64,000 nt of DNA from Kaistia defluvii (GTDB taxonomy: Bacteria > Pseudomonadota > Alphaproteobacteria > Rhizobiales > Kaistiaceae): NCBI RefSeq assembly GCF_026343955.1, contig NZ_JAPKNI010000001.1, positions 186,001-250,000 on the forward strand, in the 5' to 3' direction. Made by a program: the position numbers and the translations under genes. Positions within the stretch are counted from its first letter, which is position 1; every line of letters starts with the position of its first letter. Below, piece after piece: positions 39,642 to 49,396 of this stretch. The notes beneath the pieces were generated by a model that did not search any database, was not told where the DNA came from, and saw only the letters and a program-made list of their open reading frames with translations.

Positions 39642-41329
39642 GCCACGCGATCGCCCTGGCGCCGCGGCCCGAGGCAGAAGCCCGGGCGGAGCCGAAACCC
39701 GTTCCCGTCCAGAAGCCCGCCGCCGTCGCCCCACCGGCCCCTCCGGCCGCGCCCGCCTTCGTGCCGATGCCGCCCCTGCGCGCCGCGATCTACGCCGGCG
39801 CCTCGCTCCTGCTTGGCCTGACGCAGGGCCTCGGCCTCAATCTCGTCAGCGCCAATCTGACGGGCCTGCAGGGTCCGCTGCACGCCACCCAGATCGAGAT
39901 CGCCTGGCTGACCGCCGCCTACATGGCCACCAACATCACCGGCACGATGCTGCTCTACAAGGTGCGGACCCAGTTCGGCCTGCGCCGCTTCGCCGAGATC
40001 GGCCTCACCATCTACGCGCTGGTCACCATCGCCCACCTGTTCAGCAACGATCTGCGCTCGGCGCTGGCCGTGCGCGCCGTGATGGGGATCGCGGCCGCGC
40101 CGCTCTCGACGCTTGCCTTCTACTACATGCTCGAATGGCTGCCGCCGGCCCGCAAGCTGACGCTGGGCGTCACCTTCGGCGTACTGGGCGGCCAGCTGGC
40201 CGTGCCCATCGCCCGCGTGATCTCGCCGGACCTGCTGGAGCTCGGCGACTGGCACGGGCTCTATCTGATCGAGGCGGGCCTCGCGATGCTGAGCCTTGCT
40301 GTCATCTACATCCTGCCGATCACCCATCCCCCGCGGGTGAAGGTGTTCGATCGCGAGGACTGGATCAGCTTTCCGCTGATCGCAGCCGGCTTCGGCTCGA
40401 CCGCCATCATCCTTTCGGTCGGTAGGCTCTACTGGTGGTTCGAAGCGCCCTGGATCGGCGTGCTGCTCGCCGTGGCTATCGCCTCGCTGACCCTCGTCGT
40501 CATCATCGAATGGCATCGCGCCCATCCGATCATCGACCTGCGCTGGCTGTCCTCCTTCGACATGCTGACGCTGACGGGCTCGCTCCTGCTGTTCCGCTTC
40601 CTGCTGTCCGAACAGTCGGTTGGCGCCATCGGCCTGTTCAGCTCGATCGGCATGCAGAACGAACAGCTGATCCCCCTGTTCACGGTCATCCTGGCGGCAA
40701 CGCTGGCGGGCTATCTGTTCACCGCCTGCGTCATCAGCCCGGCCAACGGGCCGCGCCTGCATCTGGCGGCGCTGATCCTGATCGCCGTCGCCGCCTGGCT
40801 CGATTCGCGCGTCACCAACCTGACCCGGCCCGAGCAGTTCTATGTCAGCCAGGCCATGGTCGCGTTCGCCGGCGCGTTGTTCCTGCCGCCCGCGCTGCTC
40901 GTGGGCTTCGGCAAGGCAATCGCCAAGGGGCCGATGGGCATACTGAGCTTCCTCGTCGTCTTCCTCGGCACCCAGAGCATGGGCGGCATCCTCGCCTCGG
41001 CCATTCTCGGGACCTTCCAGACGATGCGCGAGAAATTCCATTCGAGCGTCATCGTCGAACACCTGACCTTGCAGGATCCGCTGGTCGTCCAGCGCATCCG
41101 CGCCTATGGCGCCGCCTATTCCAGGGTACTGCCGGATCCGGCGCTGCAGAACGCGGAAGGCGTCGTCACGCTCGGCAAGCTGGCCAGCCAGGAGGCGAGC
41201 ATCCTCGCCTACCAGGACATGTTCCTGCTGATCTTCTACGTCGCGCTGGCCGGCATCGCCCTGCTGGCCGCCCACACCGCCTATGTCCGCTATCGCACCA
41301 ACCGCCTCGCCGCCCTCGCCCCGGCCTGA
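39638..41329 (+). CDS. MFS multidrug efflux pump, DHA2/EmrB-like
   Basis: Drug:H+ antiporter of the 14-helix DHA2 group, 563 residues, inner membrane. The first 45 residues are an unusual Pro/Ala/Lys-rich cytoplasmic tail. Membrane segments begin near IYAGASLLLGLTQGLGLN. The sequence IEIAWLTAAYMATNITGTML corresponds to the conserved motif around helix 2 of EmrB proteins. It would work with the HlyD-type adaptor encoded 25 bases downstream and an outer-membrane TolC-like channel that is not in this window. Confidence 0.9.
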   Translation: MSHAIALAPRPEAEARAEPKPVPVQKPAAVAPPAPPAAPAFVPMPPLRAAIYAGASLLLGLTQGLGLNLVSANLTGLQGPLHATQIEIAWLTAAYMATNITGTMLLYKVRTQFGLRRFAEIGLTIYALVTIAHLFSNDLRSALAVRAVMGIAAAPLSTLAFYYMLEWLPPARKLTLGVTFGVLGGQLAVPIARVISPDLLELGDWHGLYLIEAGLAMLSLAVIYILPITHPPRVKVFDREDWISFPLIAAGFGSTAIILSVGRLYWWFEAPWIGVLLAVAIASLTLVVIIEWHRAHPIIDLRWLSSFDMLTLTGSLLLFRFLLSEQSVGAIGLFSSIGMQNEQLIPLFTVILAATLAGYLFTACVISPANGPRLHLAALILIAVAAWLDSRVTNLTRPEQFYVSQAMVAFAGALFLPPALLVGFGKAIAKGPMGILSFLVVFLGTQSMGGILASAILGTFQTMREKFHSSVIVEHLTLQDPLVVQRIRAYGAAYSRVLPDPALQNAEGVVTLGKLASQEASILAYQDMFLLIFYVALAGIALLAAHTAYVRYRTNRLAALAPA

Positions 41330-41354
41330 CGGCTATCAGAATCGAGTGTTCATC

Positions 41355-42428
41355 ATGCAGATCCAGTCGATCTTCAAATCCAGAACCACCCTCGCCGCGC
41401 TCGCCGTCGGCATTCTCGGCGTACTGCTTGTGCTCTATTCCTGGCAGCTGCCGCCCTTCGCCTCGTCGGTGCAGACCACCAACAACGCCTATGTCAAAGG
41501 CCAGGTGACGCTGCTCAGCCCGCAGATCCCCGGCTACGTCGTCGCCGTCCCGGCGCAGGACTATATGAGCGTCAAGAAGGGCGACCTGCTCGTCCAGATC
41601 GACGACCGCATCTATCGCCAGCAACTGGCCCAGGCCGAGGCAACCCTCGTCCAGCAACAGGCGGCGCTCGCCAATTTCGCCGAGAACCGCCTCGCCAGGC
41701 AGGCAAGCCTCGACCTCGCCAAGGCGCAGCTGCAAAGCGCGCAGGCGGGATTGGAGAAGGCCGAGCTCGACGACAAGCGCACGGGCACGCTGGTTGATCG
41801 CGGCTTCTCGACCCAGTCCTCCGGCGACCAGACCCGCGTCGCCCGGCTGCAGGCGCAGTCGACGGTCGCGCAGGCGGAAGCTTCGGTGAAGATCGCCGAG
41901 CAGAACCTCGCTCTGGTCGATGCCGGGAAAAGCTCGCTCGAAGCTGCCGTGGCCGGCGCCGAGGCGGCGGTCGAACTCGCCCGGATCAACCTGGGCAATA
42001 CCCGCATCGTCGCCCCCGTCGACGGCAGGCTGGGCGAGGTCGCGGCCCGGCTCGGACAATATGCAGCCGCCGGCACACAGCTGACCTCGATCACGCCCTC
42101 GAAGACCTGGGTCATCGCAAATTTCAAGGAAACCCAGCTCGCCCATGTCGAAGTCGGCCAGCCCGTCACCTTTACGGTGGACGGTCTCGGCGACGTCGAG
42201 CTGAACGGCCGCGTGTCGCAGATCGCGCCCGCCGCCGGTTCGGAGTTCAGCGTGCTCAAGCCCGACAACGCCACGGGCAACTTCACCAAGATCGCCCAGC
42301 GCATTCCGCTGCGCATCGAGATCGATGGCGGCCAGCCCGCGGCGGCGGATCTGCGCCCCGGCATGTCGGTGATCGTCAGGATCGACACCGCCGACAAGCC
42401 GCTGCCGGCCCTGGCTTCGGCGCAGTGA
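41355..42428 (+). CDS. HlyD/EmrA-type membrane fusion protein
   Basis: Periplasmic adaptor of the efflux pump, 357 residues. One N-terminal membrane helix (ALAVGILGVLLVLYS) is followed by a lipoyl half-motif (AYVKGQVTLLSPQIPGYV), a long alpha-helical hairpin (about residues 95-200, Ala/Gln/Lys-rich coiled coil), the second lipoyl half (NTRIVAPVDGRLGEV) and a beta-barrel domain. The ATG at 41355 is chosen; the open frame begins earlier inside the pump gene. Confidence 0.92.
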   Translation: MQIQSIFKSRTTLAALAVGILGVLLVLYSWQLPPFASSVQTTNNAYVKGQVTLLSPQIPGYVVAVPAQDYMSVKKGDLLVQIDDRIYRQQLAQAEATLVQQQAALANFAENRLARQASLDLAKAQLQSAQAGLEKAELDDKRTGTLVDRGFSTQSSGDQTRVARLQAQSTVAQAEASVKIAEQNLALVDAGKSSLEAAVAGAEAAVELARINLGNTRIVAPVDGRLGEVAARLGQYAAAGTQLTSITPSKTWVIANFKETQLAHVEVGQPVTFTVDGLGDVELNGRVSQIAPAAGSEFSVLKPDNATGNFTKIAQRIPLRIEIDGGQPAAADLRPGMSVIVRIDTADKPLPALASAQ

Positions 42429-42530
42429 CGACGGGCGTCCGGCAAGGGACGCCCGATTTCACCCCGCGTTGAGGGAGAGGCAACCGAGACGTGTGCGCTG
42501 GACGGCCGCGAGCCCTTGTGTGCGCGCGTC

Positions 42531-43631
42531 TCAGCGCACGGTGACGGGAATGGCCTGCGCCATGTTGTTGCCGACGCCGAACCAGTTCCAGTTCGGCTCG
42601 ATCGGCTGGATATTGCCGGCGGCATCGATCGCCCGGCAGGAAAGCACGTGCTCGCCCGGCTCGGCATCCCAGAGGCAGGTCCAGCGCCGCCAGGCGAATT
42701 CCCCCTGCGGAGCATCCAGATCCGCCGCGGTCCAGCCGCCATCGGCCCCGAACTCCACCCGTTCGATCGGCGCCTCGCCCGACCAGGCCCGCCCCTCGAT
42801 CCGGCACGGCCCGGCGCCCAGCGTGCGCTTGCGCGTCAGAAAATCCGGATCGCCCGGCGGCACCAGCAGCGCGCGCGGCCGGATGCGCTGCACCGGCACG
42901 CCGGGATCGTCCGGGCTGCTTCGATAATGGTAGTTGATCGCCTGATAGTAACCCTGGAACGGGCGGTTCACCGCCTCGATCCGGCTCAGCCATTTGACGC
43001 TGGCCATGCCGTACCAGCCCGGCACCAGCAGGCGCAGCGGGAAGCCGTGCTGCGGCAGCAAGGGCTGGTCGTTCATCTCATACGCAAGCAGGATTTCCTG
43101 CCGGTTGGCATAGCCGACCGGCAGGCTGCGGGCATAGTCCAGTTCTTCGCCCTTCTCGAAACCATGGTCGGCGCCGGTGAAGACGATGTCGACGGCGTCG
43201 TCGCGAACACCAGCCTCCGCCAGCAGGCCGGAAAGCGGCGTGCCGGTCCACAGCGCCGTGCCAACCGCCTCCGTCACCCAGGGTTGGCTGACCGGCCGTG
43301 GGTGCAGCCGCGAACGGCCATTGCCGGCGCATTCAAGCGTCACCGGCAGCGACACGCGGGGCCGCGACCGGATGTCGTCCAGGGAAAGCTCAAGGCGGCG
43401 CGCGACGGCTCCCTCGATCGATAGCCGCCAGTCGGCGGGATCGATCAGCGGAATATCAAAATGGATCAGCAGGTAATGCAGGCCCGCCGGCGTGATGTCG
43501 TAGCGGAGCGCCTCGAGCGGCATGGCGTGGTTGCGCGCCGCGAGCTGCAGCTCCTCGACCGTCAGCGGACCTTCGGTCGGCCCCTTGGGAAGCGAGGGGC
43601 CGCCAGACGTGGAATGCAGCGTGTTGGACAT
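42531..43631 (-). CDS. Molybdopterin-dependent sulfite-oxidase-family protein
   Basis: 366-residue oxidoreductase with a sulfite-oxidase Moco domain: LPVTLECAGNGRSRL contains the cysteine that ligates molybdenum, and the MoCD dimerisation domain follows (AWSGEAPIERVEF, then PNWNWFGVGNN). No Tat or Sec signal is visible from the ATG at 43631, which has GAGGG five bases upstream, and no heme domain is fused. So it may be cytoplasmic or moved with a partner. Substrate may be sulfite or another S-oxo compound. No cytochrome gene adjoins; the flavoprotein upstream is the only nearby redox partner. Confidence 0.88.
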   Translation of the reverse strand: MSNTLHSTSGGPSLPKGPTEGPLTVEELQLAARNHAMPLEALRYDITPAGLHYLLIHFDIPLIDPADWRLSIEGAVARRLELSLDDIRSRPRVSLPVTLECAGNGRSRLHPRPVSQPWVTEAVGTALWTGTPLSGLLAEAGVRDDAVDIVFTGADHGFEKGEELDYARSLPVGYANRQEILLAYEMNDQPLLPQHGFPLRLLVPGWYGMASVKWLSRIEAVNRPFQGYYQAINYHYRSSPDDPGVPVQRIRPRALLVPPGDPDFLTRKRTLGAGPCRIEGRAWSGEAPIERVEFGADGGWTAADLDAPQGEFAWRRWTCLWDAEPGEHVLSCRAIDAAGNIQPIEPNWNWFGVGNNMAQAIPVTVR

Positions 43632-43723
43632 GCGCGCCCTCATGAGCAAAGCGTTGCGACAAGCTACCGTCTGTCGCAAAACCTAGCATGAAACCGGGGG
43701 CGGCGTCAGATAGGCCGGCTCCC

Positions 43724-44944
43724 TCAGCCGGCCAGAACCAGCTTTTTCAGATCCACGCTTTCATCGGCCGCCACGGCCTTGTCGAGCTGGAAACCCGAGC
43801 CCAGCATGCGGCGGCCCAGCATGTGATCGCCGGCGCGGTTGACCGAGTCGATCGCGACCAGATCGTCATCGCGGTAGTGGAACACCGAGAACGAGCCATC
43901 CTCGGGCCTGCCGCGCAGGACGCTCGAATTGGCGTCGTTGGAAAGCCCGACCATCTGCAGCTTGGCGTCGCCCTGATCCGACCAGAACCAAGGCACGGCG
44001 CGAAAGGCTTCGCCCTTGCCGAGCAGCGCCGCGACGCCGGTCTTCGCCTGGTCGACGGCGTTCTGCACGCTTTCGAGCCGCACCGAGCGACCCAGCGCCC
44101 AATGATGGAACGACACCGCGTCGCCGGCGGCGACGATGCGCGGATCGGAGGTGCGCATCGCCTCGTCGACGACGATGCCGTTAGCGACATGCAGGCCGGC
44201 AGCCTCGGCGAGTTCGACGTTCGGCACCACGCCGACGCCGACGATCACCGTGTCGGCGGGGATGCGCTCGCCCGTCAGCGTCTCGACGGCGACGGCCTGC
44301 CCGTTCTCGCCGATGATGCCGTGGACCGGCGTCTCCAACCGGATCGTCGTGCCCATGGCGCGGTGCAGGTCGAGGAAATAGCTCGAAATTGCCGGCGCGA
44401 CGACGCGGCCCATCAGCCGCGGCGCGGCTTCCAGCACCGTCACGGTCTTGCCGAGCAGGCGCGCGGTCGCGGCCAGCTCCAGGCCGATGAAGCCGCCGCC
44501 AACCACGACGACATCCCTCGCCAGCGCGAAGCGCCGCTTAAGCCGGCGCGCATCCTCGGCGGTGCGCAGCAGGAAGATGTTTTCGAGATCGATGCCCGGA
44601 ACCGGCGGCACACGGACGCGCGCGCCGGTCGCCAGCACCAGCCCGTCGAAGGGCAGGCTCTCAGCGCCGAGGCGCACCAATCCGGCATCGCGGTCGATGG
44701 CGGTCACTTCCGAACCCAGCACCAGGTCGACGGCGTTCTTCTCGTAGAAGGCGGCCGGGCGCAGTTCCTGCAGCTCGTCGTCCTCCGCCTTGATGAAACC
44801 CTTCGAGAGCGGCGGGCGGTGATAGGGGATTTCGCGTTCGGCCGAAACGAGCGTGACATTGCCGTCAAACCCGTCCGAGCGGAGGCTCGCCGCAGCCTGT
44901 GCGCCAGCATGGCCGCCGCCGATGATTACGATGTTCTTGGTCAT
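43724..44944 (-). CDS. FAD/NAD(P)H oxidoreductase, ferredoxin/rubredoxin reductase type
   Basis: Flavoprotein of the BphA4/CamA ferredoxin-reductase class, 406 residues. FAD site GGGHAGAQAA at the N terminus, RPPLSKGF characteristic of the family, NAD site VVVGGGFIGLELA near residue 150, and the second FAD segment RIVAAGDAVSF. The start is ATG 44944. It lies 92 bases upstream of the sulfite-oxidase-like gene on the same strand and could feed or drain its electrons, but no ferredoxin gene is present here. Confidence 0.9.
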   Translation of the reverse strand: MTKNIVIIGGGHAGAQAAASLRSDGFDGNVTLVSAEREIPYHRPPLSKGFIKAEDDELQELRPAAFYEKNAVDLVLGSEVTAIDRDAGLVRLGAESLPFDGLVLATGARVRVPPVPGIDLENIFLLRTAEDARRLKRRFALARDVVVVGGGFIGLELAATARLLGKTVTVLEAAPRLMGRVVAPAISSYFLDLHRAMGTTIRLETPVHGIIGENGQAVAVETLTGERIPADTVIVGVGVVPNVELAEAAGLHVANGIVVDEAMRTSDPRIVAAGDAVSFHHWALGRSVRLESVQNAVDQAKTGVAALLGKGEAFRAVPWFWSDQGDAKLQMVGLSNDANSSVLRGRPEDGSFSVFHYRDDDLVAIDSVNRAGDHMLGRRMLGSGFQLDKAVAADESVDLKKLVLAG

Positions 44945-45014
44945 GTCACCCGCCAGTCCGATTCCGCGCGACACTCGCACCGGGGGCCGGTTCCGTGCAA
45001 GGGGCGGAGGGTCC

Positions 45015-45235
45015 GGAAAGGGGTAGGAAGCCCCTCACCCTGTCGGCAGAACAGGACACAATGGTCCCAGCCATCCTCCTTCTTGAACCTCCCCCTTGAG
45101 GGGAGGTCGAAAACGCGCTTCGCGTTTTCGGGAGGGGGTATCGTGCTTACTGCATTGGTGGCTCGAAAAAAGCTCCCTCCCCAAGACCGCAAGCGCGGTC
45201 TTGGCCCTCCCTCGAGGGGAGGGTTCAGGCGCAGC
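45015..45235. repeat. Cluster of palindromic repeats
   Basis: The gap between the flavoprotein and the ABC ATPase holds at least four hairpins: ACCTCCCCCTTGAGGGGAGGT, CGAAAACGCG-CTT-CGCGTTTTCG (45108-45130), CCAAGACCGC-AAGC-GCGGTCTTGG (45181-45204) and CCCTCCCTCGAGGGGAGGG. It also has a CCCCTCACCC half-arm at the left. The two ten-base stems are perfect. No reading frame of note is present. The cluster directly follows the amino-sugar transporter operon and may end its transcript. Confidence 0.7.
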
Positions 45236-45236
45236 C

Positions 45237-46235
45237 TCAAATCGCCCGGCCATCCTTGTCGAAGCGGTGGATATGCGCCTCGTCGGCCGCGAGGCCGACG
45301 GTCGCCCCGACCTCGAAATCCTCCTGGCCGACGATGCGGACCGTCACCATGTCGGCGCCTTCGACGGCGACATAGACGAAGGTGTCGGATCCGAGCTTCT
45401 CGAGATGGCTGACCTTGCCTTCCCAATTGCCGCCGGTCGGCACGATGCGAACGTGCTCAGGCCGGATGCCGATCGTCGTGGCGCCCAGCTTTTCCGCTGG
45501 CGCGCCGGTGAGGAAATTCATCTTCGGCGAACCGATGAAGCCGGCGACGAACAGATTGGCCGGCTTGTTGTAGAGATCGATCGGGCGGCCGACCTGCTCG
45601 ATCTTGCCGGCGCTCAGGACGACGATCTTGTCGGCCAGCGTCATCGCCTCGACCTGGTCATGCGTCACATAGATCATGGTTCCGCCCAGCAGGCGGTGCA
45701 GATTGGCGATCTCGATGCGCGTGTTGACGCGAAGCGCCGCGTCAAGATTGGACAGCGGCTCGTCGAACAGGAACAGTTTTGGCTGGCGCACGATGGCGCG
45801 GCCGATGGCGACGCGCTGGCGCTGGCCGCCGGAAAGCTCGGACGGCCGGCGGTCGAGCAGCGTGTCGAGATGCAGCATCTTGGCAGCGGCCGCGATCCGG
45901 CGCTCGATCTCGCTCTTCTCGACGCCCTCCTGCTTCAGCGCCAGGCCCATGTTGCCCTTCACCGTCAGGTGCGGATAGAGCGCGTAGCTCTGGAACACCA
46001 TGGCGATGCCGCGCTTCGCCGGCGGCGTCACGTCGACATTCTTTCCGGCAATCGTCACATGGCCGGAGGTCTGGTCCTCGAGGCCCGCGATGATGCGCAG
46101 CAGCGTCGACTTTCCGCAGCCTGACGGGCCGACGAAGACGACGAACTCGCCCTCGGCGACCTCGAGATCGACGCCGCGGATGACGTCGGTCGATCCGAAG
46201 CGCTTGGTGACGTTCTGGAGGGTCAGTGCGCTCAC
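45237..46235 (-). CDS. Sugar ABC transporter ATP-binding protein (UgpC/MsmK type)
   Basis: Cytoplasmic ATPase of a CUT1 carbohydrate importer, 332 residues. Walker [11 protein letters not shown]-loop in [14 protein letters not shown], signature [14 protein letters not shown], Walker [15 protein letters not shown]-loop [12 protein letters not shown]-terminal TOBE domain from about residue 235 (IGIRPEHV). It is the last gene of the minus-strand amino-sugar operon, after the binding protein, two permeases and a dehydrogenase. Confidence 0.95.
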   Translation of the reverse strand: MSALTLQNVTKRFGSTDVIRGVDLEVAEGEFVVFVGPSGCGKSTLLRIIAGLEDQTSGHVTIAGKNVDVTPPAKRGIAMVFQSYALYPHLTVKGNMGLALKQEGVEKSEIERRIAAAAKMLHLDTLLDRRPSELSGGQRQRVAIGRAIVRQPKLFLFDEPLSNLDAALRVNTRIEIANLHRLLGGTMIYVTHDQVEAMTLADKIVVLSAGKIEQVGRPIDLYNKPANLFVAGFIGSPKMNFLTGAPAEKLGATTIGIRPEHVRIVPTGGNWEGKVSHLEKLGSDTFVYVAVEGADMVTVRIVGQEDFEVGATVGLAADEAHIHRFDKDGRAI

Positions 46236-46298
46236 GGGCTTATCCTTCGTGATCGTTGGCTGAGCGGCGGCCCAGGAAAACTCTGTCGATATGCCAGG

Positions 46299-47351
46299 TC
46301 ACAGCCTCACCACCCTGCCCTCGCGCATGCTTACCTCGGCGGCCAGCGCGATTTCCAGCGAGGTGATGGCGTCCTGCATGTGGCGGGTCAGGTCGATATC
46401 GTCGCGGATCGCCTTCAGCAGATAGGCCTGCTCGCGGTCGCAAAGCGCCTGGTGGCCCGGCTCATCCTCGGTCGAGAACCACTCATCGGCGCGCTCGAAC
46501 GAACCATCCGCCTTGAGTTCGGAATGATGGACGCGGATGCGCGCCGTCTTGGTGTGGGTGTCGACATCGTCCGACTTCGCGCCCTCATCCATGACGATCG
46601 AGACGGCGCCCTTCGGGCTCATGACGTCCTTCACGAAGAAAGCGGTCTCGGAGATCATCGGGCCCCAGCCGGCCTCGTACCAGCCGACCGAGCCATCCTC
46701 GAAGATCACCTGCAGATGACCGTAATTGACCTGCGTCTCTGCGATCTCGCTCGAGAGACGCACGCCCATGCCGCGAACCTCGACCGGCCGGGCGTCGGTG
46801 ATCTGGCACATGACATCGACATAATGGACGCCACAATCCACAAGCGGCGACGTCGTCTGCATCAGCTGCTTGTGGATGTGCCAGCTCGGACCCGACGACT
46901 GCTGGTTCAGATTCATGCGCATGACGAAGGGCGGGCCGAGCTCGCGCGCCTTGGCGATGAAGCCGATCCAGGACGGGTGATGGCGCAGGATGTAGCCGAT
47001 GACGAGCTTCCTGCCCGTCCGCTTGGCCGCCTCGACGACCGAACGCGCCTCGGCGGCGCTGGCCGCCAGCGGCTTCTCGACGAAGACATGCGCCCCCGCT
47101 TCCATCGCCGCGATCGCGAAGGGCGCGTGGCTGTCGGTATAGGTGTTGACGGAAACGACATCCGGCTTCAGCGCCAGCCCCGCCTCGAAGCTCTCGACGC
47201 GCGGATAGGCGGTCAGTTCCTCCGGCAGGTCGACCGCGGAGCGGTTGTACATGCCGACGATCTCGAAGCCCGGATTGGCGTGATAGGCCAGCGCATGGCT
47301 GCGCCCCATCTGACCGAGGCCGGCGACGAAAACGCGAAGGGGACGTGTCAT
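46299..47351 (-). CDS. Gfo/Idh/MocA-family oxidoreductase
   Basis: NAD(P)-dependent sugar dehydrogenase fold, 350 residues. The Rossmann domain begins VFVAGLGQMGRSHALAY, has FVEKPLA with the conserved lysine near residue 93, and continues into the GFO_IDH C-terminal domain with VDCGVHYVDVMCQI and a histidine typical of the active site. It lies between the permeases and ATPase of a sugar importer, so it probably oxidises the imported sugar or a derivative. Exact substrate cannot be named. Confidence 0.9.
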   Translation of the reverse strand: MTRPLRVFVAGLGQMGRSHALAYHANPGFEIVGMYNRSAVDLPEELTAYPRVESFEAGLALKPDVVSVNTYTDSHAPFAIAAMEAGAHVFVEKPLAASAAEARSVVEAAKRTGRKLVIGYILRHHPSWIGFIAKARELGPPFVMRMNLNQQSSGPSWHIHKQLMQTTSPLVDCGVHYVDVMCQITDARPVEVRGMGVRLSSEIAETQVNYGHLQVIFEDGSVGWYEAGWGPMISETAFFVKDVMSPKGAVSIVMDEGAKSDDVDTHTKTARIRVHHSELKADGSFERADEWFSTEDEPGHQALCDREQAYLLKAIRDDIDLTRHMQDAITSLEIALAAEVSMREGRVVRL

Positions 47352-47401
47352 GGGTCAGCAACCTGCCATCAGAGAGAACGGGCCGGATTCCGGCGCAAGA
47401 G

Positions 47402-48241
47402 TCACTTCACCGCGCCGGCGGTGATGCCGCGGATCAACTGGCGCGAGAAGATCAAATAGAGGACCAGCACCGGCAGGATCGCCAGCGACAGCGTCGACAG
47501 CACGGCGTTCCAGTTGGTGACGTACTGGCCGATGAACATCTGCGCGCCCAGCGTCACCGTCTTGGTCGCCTCGCTCGGCGCCAGGATCAGCGGGAACCAG
47601 AGGTCGTTCCAGATCGGGATCATGGTGAAGACGGCGACCGTCGCCATGGCGGGCCGCACCAGCGGCAGCACCAGGCGGTAGAAGATCGTGTATTCGGAGA
47701 GGCCATCGACCCGGCCGGCATTCTTCAGATCGTCCGAGACGTTGCGCATGAATTCCGACAGGATGAATACCGCGAGCGGCAGGCCCTGCGCCGTATAGAC
47801 CAGGATCAGCGCCGTCAGCGTGTTGACGAGGCCGGTCGCGACCATACCCTGCAGGATCGCCACCGTGCCGAGCCGGATCGGTATCATGATGCCGAGCGCC
47901 AGGTAGAGGCCCATCATCAGATTGCCGCGGAAGCGGTATTCCGACAACGCGAAGGCGGCCATCGCGCCGAACAGCAGCACCAGGAAGATCGAGACGATGG
48001 TGACGATCAGGCTGTTCTGGAAATAGCCGAGGAAGTCACCCTGCTTCAGCACCGTCTGGTAGCCGATCCAGCTGAAGGTGGTGGCGTTGGGGAGCTGAAG
48101 CGGCGCGGAAAAGATCCCGGCGCGCGTCTTGAACGAGTTGGCGATGACCAGGAAGATCGGGAACAGCGCCAGCAGGGTGTAGCCGCCAAGCGCCAGATGG
48201 ACGAAGCCGGAACGGGCGAACGAAGAACGTGCTTTCGACAT
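47402..48241 (-). CDS. Sugar ABC transporter permease (MalG type)
   Basis: Second membrane subunit of the CUT1 importer, 279 residues with six hydrophobic helices. The coupling EAA loop is present (DDLKNAGRVDGLSEYTIFYRLVLPL, given in part) and contacts the ATPase. The start ATG at 48241 is eight bases after the upstream permease stop. The longer open frame to 48661 is a shadow of that permease. Confidence 0.93.
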   Translation of the reverse strand: MSKARSSFARSGFVHLALGGYTLLALFPIFLVIANSFKTRAGIFSAPLQLPNATTFSWIGYQTVLKQGDFLGYFQNSLIVTIVSIFLVLLFGAMAAFALSEYRFRGNLMMGLYLALGIMIPIRLGTVAILQGMVATGLVNTLTALILVYTAQGLPLAVFILSEFMRNVSDDLKNAGRVDGLSEYTIFYRLVLPLVRPAMATVAVFTMIPIWNDLWFPLILAPSEATKTVTLGAQMFIGQYVTNWNAVLSTLSLAILPVLVLYLIFSRQLIRGITAGAVK

Positions 48242-48249
48242 GGCCCGCC

Positions 48250-49191
48250 TCAGAACTGGTAGCGGCGGATGCGCCGCTGGATGACGAAGAGATAGAGGCT
48301 GACGCCGGCCAGGATGATCAGGAACATCACCGTGGCGATGGTCGCGCCCATCGAGCGATCGCCGACCTGCAGCTGGAAGCCGAAGAAGGTGCGATAGAGG
48401 AAGGTGCCGAGAATGTCGGTCGATCCGTCCGGCCCGGCCAGCGCCCCCTGCATGGTGTAGACAAGGTCGAAGGCGTTGAAATTGCCGACGAAGGTCAGGA
48501 TCGAGACGATGCCGATGGTCGGCAGGATCAGCGGCAGCTTGATCTTGAAGAACTGGGCCCAGCCGGTGACGCCGTCGCATTCCGCCGCCTCGATCACCTC
48601 GTCCGGGATCGACAGCAGCGCCGCATAGATCAGCATCATCGGGATGCCGATGTTCTGCCACACGGAGACCAGCGACACCGTGATCAGCGCGCTGCCGGGT
48701 TTGCCGAGCCAGGGCCCGAAGAACGGCTTCAGCCAGACCAGATCCATCAGGAAGGGCGCGACGCCCCAGATCGGCGACAGGATCAGCTTCCAGATGAAGC
48801 CGACGATGACGAAGGAGAGGATGGTCGGCAGGAAGATCGCGGTGCGATAGAAGCCGCGCAGGCGCAGGACCGGCAGGGACAGCAGCGCCGCCAGCGCGAT
48901 GCCGATCGGGTTCTGCACCAGCATGTGGATGACGAAGAAGACGAGATTGTTCTTCAGCGCGTTCCAGAACGAGACCGACCAGCGGTCATCGCCGAACAGC
49001 ACCTTGAAATTGTCGAAGCCGACGAAGATCGACTGGCCGTCCTGGACGTTGAACAGCGACAGCCGCAGCGTCTCGATCAGCGGCAGGATCATCACGGCGG
49101 TGTAGATCAGGACGGCCGGCGCCAGGAATACGGCGATATGCCAGCGAACGGGGCGCTTGGCGACGGCGTCGGTAGCATCGATCGTGGTCAT
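48250..49191 (-). CDS. Sugar ABC transporter permease (MalF type)
   Basis: First membrane subunit, 313 residues. Six membrane helices; the EAA loop is EVIEAAECDGVTGWAQFFKI-type, near residue 205. The N-terminal 17 residues are cytoplasmic. It is separated from the binding-protein gene upstream by a palindromic repeat element in the intergenic region. Confidence 0.93.
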   Translation of the reverse strand: MTTIDATDAVAKRPVRWHIAVFLAPAVLIYTAVMILPLIETLRLSLFNVQDGQSIFVGFDNFKVLFGDDRWSVSFWNALKNNLVFFVIHMLVQNPIGIALAALLSLPVLRLRGFYRTAIFLPTILSFVIVGFIWKLILSPIWGVAPFLMDLVWLKPFFGPWLGKPGSALITVSLVSVWQNIGIPMMLIYAALLSIPDEVIEAAECDGVTGWAQFFKIKLPLILPTIGIVSILTFVGNFNAFDLVYTMQGALAGPDGSTDILGTFLYRTFFGFQLQVGDRSMGATIATVMFLIILAGVSLYLFVIQRRIRRYQF

Positions 49192-49267
49192 CCCGGGCCA
49201 TCTCTTTCGCGGCTTGGAAAGCGTTCCGGGCGCATGCGGCGTCCGGAACGTCGGTCTCGAAGAAAGC

Positions 49268-49386
49268 CCCTCACCCCACCCTCTCCCGCAGGCGGGCGAG
49301 GGCTTTTCGTCCGGCGCCTCGCATCAGCCCGGAGACCGATCGGTGGCGCCCCCTCTCCCGTTCAAGGGAGAGGGTCGGGGTGAGGG
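49268..49386. repeat. Palindromic repeat between binding-protein and permease genes
   Basis: Outer arms CCCTCACCCC-x-CCCTCTCCC and GGGAGAGGG-x-CGGGGTGAGGG enclose two hairpin cores. It is the clearest intergenic relative of the copy inside the oxoprolinase gene. Placed after the binding-protein stop, it may attenuate read-through or stabilise the binding-protein mRNA, as REPs do in malE-malF. Confidence 0.85.
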
Positions 49387-49396
49387 CCTTGGTCCC